From the NCBI GenBank assembly GCA_031423015.1, contig JANPER010000270.1, positions 27,811-91,810 on the forward strand: a stretch of DNA of 64,000 nucleotides. The letters run 5' to 3'. The notes under the pieces were generated by a model, which did no database searches, had not been told where the DNA came from, and saw only the letters and a program-made list of their open reading frames with translations. The translations under genes and the position numbers were made by a program. This document shows, in pieces, positions 58,622 to 64,000 of the stretch; the first letter of the stretch is position 1; each line of letters starts with the position of its first letter. This stretch comes from DATGPD01 sp031423015. Lineage in GTDB: Bacteria > Planctomycetota > UBA1135 > UBA2386.

Positions 58622-60511
58622 GTGCGTCTCTGGCTCGGCCTGCTGATCCTCGCGCTCAGCGTGGCGCTGGGTGTGCATCTGCGCGTGCACGGCGCCTTTC
58701 GCACGGGCCTGTTCGATGCCGGCGCCGAAGGCCTGCTGCGCGCCGACCCTGGTACGTTGTGGTATCTGCTGCAACGGGTCATCGAGGGCGGCGGTTGGCC
58801 CGACGCCGCCTTTGCCGCCGACCCGCGCGTCGAACATCCGGCGCTCGTGGATTGCTGGGCCACGTTCACCATCGGCCACGAGTTCTTGCTGGCGGCCCTG
58901 CACCGTGCGCTGCCCGGCGTGCCGCTACACCGGTTGTGCGTGATCACGCTGGCCGCGTGCATGAGCCTGTGCGCCGTCGGTGTCTTTGGGTTGGCACGCG
59001 AACTGACCGGACGCGTCGCGCCGGCGGCGGTCGCCGCAGTGCTGTTCTGCCTCACGCCGGCGGCCTACCGCACGATCGGCTTCGTGTTGATGAACGAGGA
59101 CGCGAGCCTGCCGCTGTTCGCAGTGCACCTGTGGCTGGTGGCCCGCACGCTGCGCGTGGCGACGCCGGCGGCGGCGCTAGCGGCGGCGCTATTCGCGGTG
59201 CTCGCCGCAGCAACCTGGCATGCCACCACGTTCCTGCTCGCGATCGAGCTTGGCTGCGCCCTGTTGTGGTGCGCCTGGTCGGGTCGGGCGTTGCTGCCGC
59301 GCGGCGCGGCAGTGGCTTGGCTTCTGACGCTGAGCCTGGGTTCACTCGCCGTACCGGTCTTGCGGGCCAAGGGCTTTGCCTTCGGACTGCCGATGCAGCT
59401 CGCACTGGCGGCTGCGATCATCACGGTTGTGGCGGCGCGCTGGCCGACCATGCCGCGCGCGGTGCGCGTCGCCGCCGCAGTGCTGATCGCCAGCGCCGGT
59501 GCCGGCCTTGGGGCCGGGATCAACAGTCTGTGCGACCTGCACGGCAGCGACTTTGCGCACGTGTTCGAACTGTTGTGGGCTAAGGTCCGCCACCTCGGCG
59601 AACTCCCGGCGGATCCCAGCACGCTGTCATTCGATGCACGCATCATGTGGCAGGGACCGTTCGCGACCCTGCCGCCCGCGCGCCTGGCCAGCTTGCTCGG
59701 CGTGGCCGTGCTGCCGGCGCTCGCGACCCTCGTGCGCGCGGGTCGGCTGTGGGGGCGAACCCGCGCCGATCACCCGGCCGCGCCGCTGCTGGCACCGCTG
59801 CTGCTGGTCGCGCTCGGGCTGGCGTGGCTGATCGAGCGCCTGCAGGTGTTGCCAGCGCTGATCGTCCCGGTCGCCGCCGCGTGGCTGTTGGCTGGCCTAC
59901 CGACAGAGATTGGGCCGACAAAGATGGGACCAGCGAAGATCGCGCGTGTCGGCGTGGTCCTCCTGCTCGGCTTGCAAGGTCTGATCATGGGGCAGTTCTT
60001 CGCCACGCTGCACCTGTCCTGGCACGACCGCGTGCACCGCCAGGAAACGCAAGCCGCGATCAACGCTGTGCGCGCCATGACGCCACCTGACGCGGCCATC
60101 GCCGCCGACCCCGTACTTGGTGGCGCCATCTTGGCGCACACCGGACGCCGCATCGCGGTGCAAGCCAAATGGGAGACCGCCGCGAGTCGGGCGCGCGTGC
60201 GCGCTCTGGTCACGCCGTTCCACCTGGGCACCGTCGCCGACATGCACCATGCGCTGCGGCACGACCTGCGGTGCGACTACTTCTTGGTGGAGCGCGCCAA
60301 GCTCTGGGGCGACATGCGCGAGATGAGCGGCATCCCGCGGAGCCAAGAGCTGCCCGCGCCCGGCACCGCTGCCGCCGCGTTCTGCAGCGACGACTTGAAC
60401 GAACTGTCGCGCATCCCGGGCTTCCGCCTGCTCTACCGCAGCCCGACTTCGATTCGCTACGACAGCGGCCGACCGAGCGAGAACGTGCGGCTATTCGAGG
60501 TGCTGCGCTAG
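58622..60511 (+). CDS. STT3-like GT-C membrane protein
   Basis: A 629-residue protein with about twelve helices up to residue 470, followed by a soluble domain of about 160 residues. The N-terminal loop carries DAGAEGLLRADPGTLWYLLQ and DPRVEHPALVDCWATF. A second loop has GFVLMNEDASLPLFAVHLWL, with acidic residues as in the oligosaccharyltransferase STT3/AglB/PglB group. After the helices comes RVHRQETQAAINAVRAMTPP, then DAAIAADPVLGGAILAHTG, the usual place of the STT3 soluble domain, but I see no clear WWDYG motif. A protein glycosyltransferase is likely but unproven. It starts with GTG. Confidence 0.65.
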   Translation: MRLWLGLLILALSVALGVHLRVHGAFRTGLFDAGAEGLLRADPGTLWYLLQRVIEGGGWPDAAFAADPRVEHPALVDCWATFTIGHEFLLAALHRALPGVPLHRLCVITLAACMSLCAVGVFGLARELTGRVAPAAVAAVLFCLTPAAYRTIGFVLMNEDASLPLFAVHLWLVARTLRVATPAAALAAALFAVLAAATWHATTFLLAIELGCALLWCAWSGRALLPRGAAVAWLLTLSLGSLAVPVLRAKGFAFGLPMQLALAAAIITVVAARWPTMPRAVRVAAAVLIASAGAGLGAGINSLCDLHGSDFAHVFELLWAKVRHLGELPADPSTLSFDARIMWQGPFATLPPARLASLLGVAVLPALATLVRAGRLWGRTRADHPAAPLLAPLLLVALGLAWLIERLQVLPALIVPVAAAWLLAGLPTEIGPTKMGPAKIARVGVVLLLGLQGLIMGQFFATLHLSWHDRVHRQETQAAINAVRAMTPPDAAIAADPVLGGAILAHTGRRIAVQAKWETAASRARVRALVTPFHLGTVADMHHALRHDLRCDYFLVERAKLWGDMREMSGIPRSQELPAPGTAAAAFCSDDLNELSRIPGFRLLYRSPTSIRYDSGRPSENVRLFEVLR

Positions 60512-60517
60512 CCGGCG

Positions 60518-63307
60518 CTAGCGGCGACCGTCGCGCCGACCCTCCGGCCGGCGACCGCGGAAGCCACCACCACCACCGTCGCGCCCGCGGCGCGGCCCAT
60601 GGCGCGGCGCGTCGTCGCCGCCGACGTCGCGTGCGGGTCGATCGTCACCCGGCTCGTCGCCGGCGGCCTCCACCGGCTGCGGTTCGACCGGCGCATCTTC
60701 GCGCGGAGTGTCCTGGTCACGCCCAGGCCGGCGCGGGCCACGGTCACCGAATCCGCGGTCATCGCGCGGGCCACGGTCATCGCGCGGGCCGCTGTCGTCG
60801 CGCGGACGATCATCACGCGGGCCGTCATCACGCGGGCGGTCACCGCGCGGACCACGATCGTCGCCGCGTCGCGGGCGGTCGTCGTCACGCGGACCTCGGA
60901 ATCCGCGACCGCGGTCGCCCCGATCCCGATCGCCGTGCGGACGCTCACCACGTTCCTCGCGCGGGGGTCGCTCGCCGCCCTCGGCAGGGGCCGCGCCGCC
61001 CTCGGTCACCAAGAGTGCTCGGCGGCTGAGCTTGATCTTGCCGAAGTCATCGATGCCGATGACCTTCACCTCGATGTCATCGCCGATCCGCACCACGTCG
61101 GTGACGGAGCGCACAAAGCCATCCGACAACTCGGAGACGTGCACCATGCCTTCTTGGCCAGGCAGGATCTCGACGAAGCAACCGAACTCCTTCACCGAGG
61201 TGACCTTGCCCGTGTAGACGGTGCCGACCTCGACCTCCGCGGTCATGTCCTTGATGCGCTTGAAGGCCGCTTCGACCTTCACCACATCGGGGCCAGCCAC
61301 GGTCACGCGACCGTCGTCTTCGATGCTGATCCTGACCGAGAACTCCTCCTGCATGCCGCGCACCATGCGGCCACCCGGGCCGATGACGGCGCCAATCTTG
61401 TCCTCGGGGATCTTCAACGTCAGCAAGCGCGGCGCATGCTGGCTGATCTCGGCGCGCGGCGTGCGCAGCGCCGCGAGCATCTTGCGCAAGATCGCGATGC
61501 GACCCTCGCGGGCTTGCGCCAGCGCCTCTTCGAGGATCTCGCGCGTGAGCCCGTCGCACTTGATGTCCATCTGCAACGCGGTGATGCCGCGCGGCGTGCC
61601 GGACACCTTGAAGTCCATGTCGCCACAGTGATCCTCGGAGCCGAGGATGTCGGACAAGATGGAGTACTTGCTGCCCTCCATCACCAAGCCCATGGCGATG
61701 CCGGCCACCGGTTGGACGATGGGCACGCCTGCATCCATCATCGCCAGCGCGCCCGCACACACCGACGCCATCGACGACGAGCCGTTCGACTCGAAGATGT
61801 CGGAGGTGAGCCGGATCGTGTAGGGGAACTGATCGGCGTTCGGCAGCACCATCTCGAGCGAGCGCTCGGCGAGCGCCCCGTGGCCGATCTCGCGGCGCCC
61901 AGGCGTGCCCGTGCGGCGCACTTCACCGACGCTGTACGGCGGGAAGCTGTAGTGCAGCAGAAAGCGCCGCTCCGGCTCGGGATAGATGCCGTCGAGCTTC
62001 TGCGCGTCGTCGGGCGTGCCGAGCGTGCAGATCGCCAACGCCTGCGTCTCACCACGCGTGAACAGCACTGAGCCGTGCACGCGCGGTAGCACGTCGACCT
62101 CGATCGTGATCTGACGGATGTCCTTGGTACTGCGACCGTCGGCGCGCTTGCCGCGCAGGATCGACAGCCGCTCGCCTTCGTCGATGAGCTTGCCGCAGAA
62201 GCCAGACAACCGCTTGCTGTGCTGCTTGGCAGCCTTGTCGTCGAGGCCAGCAGGCACCGGGAAGGCCGTCATCACGGCGTTGACCAGCGTCTCCTTGGCC
62301 GCCTTGCGCTCGTGCTTGTCGCCGGGCGCCGTGGCGATGCCAAGCAGGTCGCGGCCGAAGCGCGCGCGGATGGTCTCCTCCAGCTCGGTGTCGCGTTCCG
62401 GCTCCTTCACCGCCTGCTTCTTCTTGCCGACCTCGGCCACGAGCGCCTCGATCATCTCGATCACTTCGCGGCAGACGTTGTGCGCCAGCTCGAGCGCCTC
62501 GATCATCACGTCCTCGGGCACCTCGCGCGCGCCCGCCTCGACCATCACGATCGCGTCCGACGCGGCCGCCACGGTGAGGTTGAGCGTGTTGTCAGCGGCC
62601 TGCAGCTGCGACCACGTCGGGTTCACCAGCAGCTCGCCGTTCTGCAAGCCGATGCGGCAGGCGCCGAGCGTCTTGCTATTCGGGATCGAACTCACCGCCA
62701 GAGCCGCGAACGCGGCCACTGCGCCAGCGATATCGGACTCGTTCTCCTGGTCGGTCGACAACACCTGCAACAAGATTTGCACCTCGTCGCGGTAGGTGTC
62801 GGGGAACATCGGTCGCACGGCGCGGTCGATGATGCGACAGGTGAGGACCTCGCGCGTGGTCGGTCGACCCTCGCGCTTGAAGAAGCCGCCGGGGAACTTG
62901 CCGGCCGCCGCCGCGCGCTCGCGATAGTCGACTGTGAGCGGGAAGAAGTCGAGGTCGTCGCGCCCCTTCGCGCTCTGCGCCGAAGCGAGCACCATCGTGT
63001 CGCCATAGCGCGCCACCACGGCACCGTCGGCCTGCTTGGCCATGCGGCCACTTTCGATGCTCAGCGTGCGACCGCCGATCTCGCGCGACACGCGCACACC
63101 GTCGAATGCGATCTTCTCGATCTGGATGTCAGGGCTCTTGGCCCCACCGCGGCGCGGCGCGCTCGCGCGCACCTCGCTGTCCGGCGCGTCGTCCTGACGC
63201 GGCTTGCCGCGTTCGCCGCGGCCGCGACTACGCCCGCGCGGCGCGTCGTCGATCTTCTTGGTTTCGTGAGACGCCGTAGCTGGGCGTCGAATCTTCTTAG
63301 TTGCCAT
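60518..63307 (-). CDS. pnp: Polyribonucleotide nucleotidyltransferase with long disordered tail
   Basis: Phosphorolytic 3'-5' exoribonuclease of RNA decay. The 929-residue product is about 200 longer than normal. Residues 1-60 are a basic extension. The core has two RNase PH domains (ESGRMAKQADGAVVARYGDT, FPGGFFKREGRPTTREVLT and RFLLHYSFPPYSVGEVRRTG), a KH domain with GAVIGPGGRMVRGMQEEF and an S1 domain with YTGKVTSVKEFGCFVEILPG. The last 158 or so residues are almost only Arg, Asp, Gly and Pro, with RDDRGPRDD-type repeats. Such tails often bind RNA or drive condensates or degradosome contacts (inference). It follows rpsO, the classical order. Confidence 0.95.
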   Translation of the reverse strand: MATKKIRRPATASHETKKIDDAPRGRSRGRGERGKPRQDDAPDSEVRASAPRRGGAKSPDIQIEKIAFDGVRVSREIGGRTLSIESGRMAKQADGAVVARYGDTMVLASAQSAKGRDDLDFFPLTVDYRERAAAAGKFPGGFFKREGRPTTREVLTCRIIDRAVRPMFPDTYRDEVQILLQVLSTDQENESDIAGAVAAFAALAVSSIPNSKTLGACRIGLQNGELLVNPTWSQLQAADNTLNLTVAAASDAIVMVEAGAREVPEDVMIEALELAHNVCREVIEMIEALVAEVGKKKQAVKEPERDTELEETIRARFGRDLLGIATAPGDKHERKAAKETLVNAVMTAFPVPAGLDDKAAKQHSKRLSGFCGKLIDEGERLSILRGKRADGRSTKDIRQITIEVDVLPRVHGSVLFTRGETQALAICTLGTPDDAQKLDGIYPEPERRFLLHYSFPPYSVGEVRRTGTPGRREIGHGALAERSLEMVLPNADQFPYTIRLTSDIFESNGSSSMASVCAGALAMMDAGVPIVQPVAGIAMGLVMEGSKYSILSDILGSEDHCGDMDFKVSGTPRGITALQMDIKCDGLTREILEEALAQAREGRIAILRKMLAALRTPRAEISQHAPRLLTLKIPEDKIGAVIGPGGRMVRGMQEEFSVRISIEDDGRVTVAGPDVVKVEAAFKRIKDMTAEVEVGTVYTGKVTSVKEFGCFVEILPGQEGMVHVSELSDGFVRSVTDVVRIGDDIEVKVIGIDDFGKIKLSRRALLVTEGGAAPAEGGERPPREERGERPHGDRDRGDRGRGFRGPRDDDRPRRGDDRGPRGDRPRDDGPRDDRPRDDSGPRDDRGPRDDRGFGDRGPRRPGRDQDTPREDAPVEPQPVEAAGDEPGDDRPARDVGGDDAPRHGPRRGRDGGGGGFRGRRPEGRRDGRR

Positions 63308-63381
63308 CGTTTCCCTTGAGTTTCAGTGCGCAGACTCTGAGCCCCCGTCGCCGCAGCTCGCAGCCGGCACCAGGAGGCAGA

Positions 63382-63397
63382 CCCGACACGTGTCGGG
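63382..63397. promoter_or_regulatory. Perfect palindrome in the rpsO-pnp spacer
   Basis: CCCGACACGTGTCGGG, a 16-base perfect palindrome within the 186-base gap between rpsO and pnp. In other bacteria the pnp leader holds a stem that is cut by RNase III and controls pnp translation. This palindrome has no loop of its own, so a DNA-binding site is as likely as an RNA stem. Confidence 0.35.
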
Positions 63398-63493
63398 CAT
63401 TACCGCGCATGCAGTTGTTGAAAAAGAGCGCGGCAATCTATCGGCGTCCGACATTGCATCCGTTTGCCAGCCCGGCTAGATGCCCGATGTCGC

Positions 63494-63763
63494 TCAGCGG
63501 CGAAGCTCGAACTTACCGACCACGGCTGTGTACCGGGTGGTGTCGTTCCGCAAGAGGTACTTCAACAGCTTGTTGCGGCGGTTCACTTTGAACAAGAGGC
63601 CGCGGCGCGACGAGAAGTCCTTGGGGTGCATACGCAAGTGCTCGGTGAGCATCTTGATCTGCGAGGTGAGGAGCGCCACTTGCACTTCGGGCGATCCGGT
63701 GTCCTTCTCATGGATGCGGTTGTCGCGAACGAGCTGCTGACGAGTCGACGAGGAGATTGCCAT
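63494..63763 (-). CDS. rpsO: 30S ribosomal protein S15
   Basis: Binds 16S rRNA early in small-subunit assembly. The ATG at 63763 gives exactly 89 residues, the standard length: AISSSTRQQLVRDNRIHEKD, then TGSPEVQVALLTSQIKMLTE, SRRGLLFKVNRRNKLLKYL and TRYTAVVGKFELRR. An upstream open extension is not conserved-looking. It is followed by pnp on the same strand. Confidence 0.97.
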   Translation of the reverse strand: MAISSSTRQQLVRDNRIHEKDTGSPEVQVALLTSQIKMLTEHLRMHPKDFSSRRGLLFKVNRRNKLLKYLLRNDTTRYTAVVGKFELRR

Positions 63764-63871
63764 CCCTGCTGCGTTGGTTGAAGGTTCAGGACCAATGCGC
63801 CAGGGCCAGGGTGCTCCAGCATCACGGTCGATTTTCGATTCTTGGAAGGGCGGGACGATACGGCCGGGTCG

Positions 63872-63896
63872 AGCGAGCCACAACGACGGGCTCGCT
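63872..63896. terminator. Hairpin between upstream gene and rpsO
   Basis: An 8-bp stem AGCGAGCC/GGCTCGCT with a 9-base loop, with TTTTC following on the plus-strand side. On the minus strand, the transcribed one here, no T run follows, so it could be an attenuator or a processing stem rather than a strong terminator. Next to it (63909-63934) a 10-base unit GGGGTGTGCT is repeated in tandem. Confidence 0.4.
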
Positions 63897-63942
63897 TTTC
63901 CGGGTTGCGGGGTGTGCTGGGGTGTGCTGGGGTCAACTGGCG

Positions 63943-64000
63943 TCACTTGCTGACCTTGCTGGGCACGACTTCACCCGGGAGCACGCGCGACAGGTCGATA
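63943..64000 (-). CDS. 3' end of an unidentified gene (cut by the window edge)
   Basis: The minus strand reads IDLSRVLPGEVVPSKVSK and then TGA at 63943-63945. The rest lies beyond the window. In many bacteria the gene before rpsO is truB or ribF, but these 18 residues do not allow a choice. The frame is supported only by its position on the same strand as rpsO and pnp. Confidence 0.35.
   Translation of the reverse strand, partial: IDLSRVLPGEVVPSKVSK

Noticed and set aside
60640..60970. Repetitive DNA that could be mistaken for a CRISPR array
   Set aside because: The repeats are short, irregular and in frame with the RDD/RGD tail of PNPase; there are no unique spacers of constant length.
60599..62071. 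Plus-strand open frame of 490 codons over pnp
   Set aside because: Antisense to pnp; the Arg/Asp repeats of the tail simply keep the opposite strand open.

Overview
The window is GC-rich and almost entirely coding. It looks chromosomal and most resembles a planctomycete (Planctomycetota; inference). Points in favour are the two GroELs around one GroES, ECF sigma factors next to Ser/Thr kinases fused to WD40 propellers, many secreted and lipid-anchored proteins of no known family, type II secretion-like parts, and frequent start codons without a Shine-Dalgarno. No rRNA, prophage, insertion sequence or CRISPR array was found.

Layout. 0.3-6.1 kb: one chaperone operon (groEL1-groES-groEL2-dnaJ-grpE-zinc ribbon). 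6.1-14 kb: a lipoprotein, an oligopeptide-type binding protein, tRNA-Lys, a HEAT protein, tRNA-Arg, a secreted protein and rpmB. 14-19.5 kb: a CtpA-type protease overlapping tsaD, a putative zinc peptidase and carA. 19.5-29.2 kb (minus strand): GspK-like and GspD-like secretion proteins, an OmpH-like protein, and a 1917-residue membrane protein joining a CBM9-like domain, HAMP, GAF, a dead GGDEF and a sigma-54 AAA+ activator.

29.4-33.6 kb: a non-homologous end-joining locus. An ATP-dependent DNA ligase is translationally coupled to a BRCT-MerR-TPR fusion, and Ku lies next door. Remnants show that the ku-ligase pair was once duplicated in tandem and that each copy lost a different gene. A frameshifted nucleotidyltransferase and its small partner sit between the copies. 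33.8-45.1 kb: the most striking region, two mirror-image three-gene modules. Each has an ECF sigma factor divergent from a membrane Ser/Thr kinase-WD40 receptor, followed by a secreted protein; all three genes are pairwise homologous and the modules converge on a decayed gene at 39.2-39.6 kb.

45.2-51.2 kb: a vapC fragment, pyrC, lgt, an EboA-TatD pair, a vapBC pair whose toxin has an in-frame amber stop, and an ankyrin protein. 51.4-64 kb: prfC, two GT-C membrane glycosyltransferase-like proteins, several exported proteins, pnp with a long disordered tail, rpsO, and the end of one more gene at the edge. The apparent themes are protein folding, export and surface sensing, and DNA-end repair, with small degraded toxin-antitoxin-like genes scattered between.
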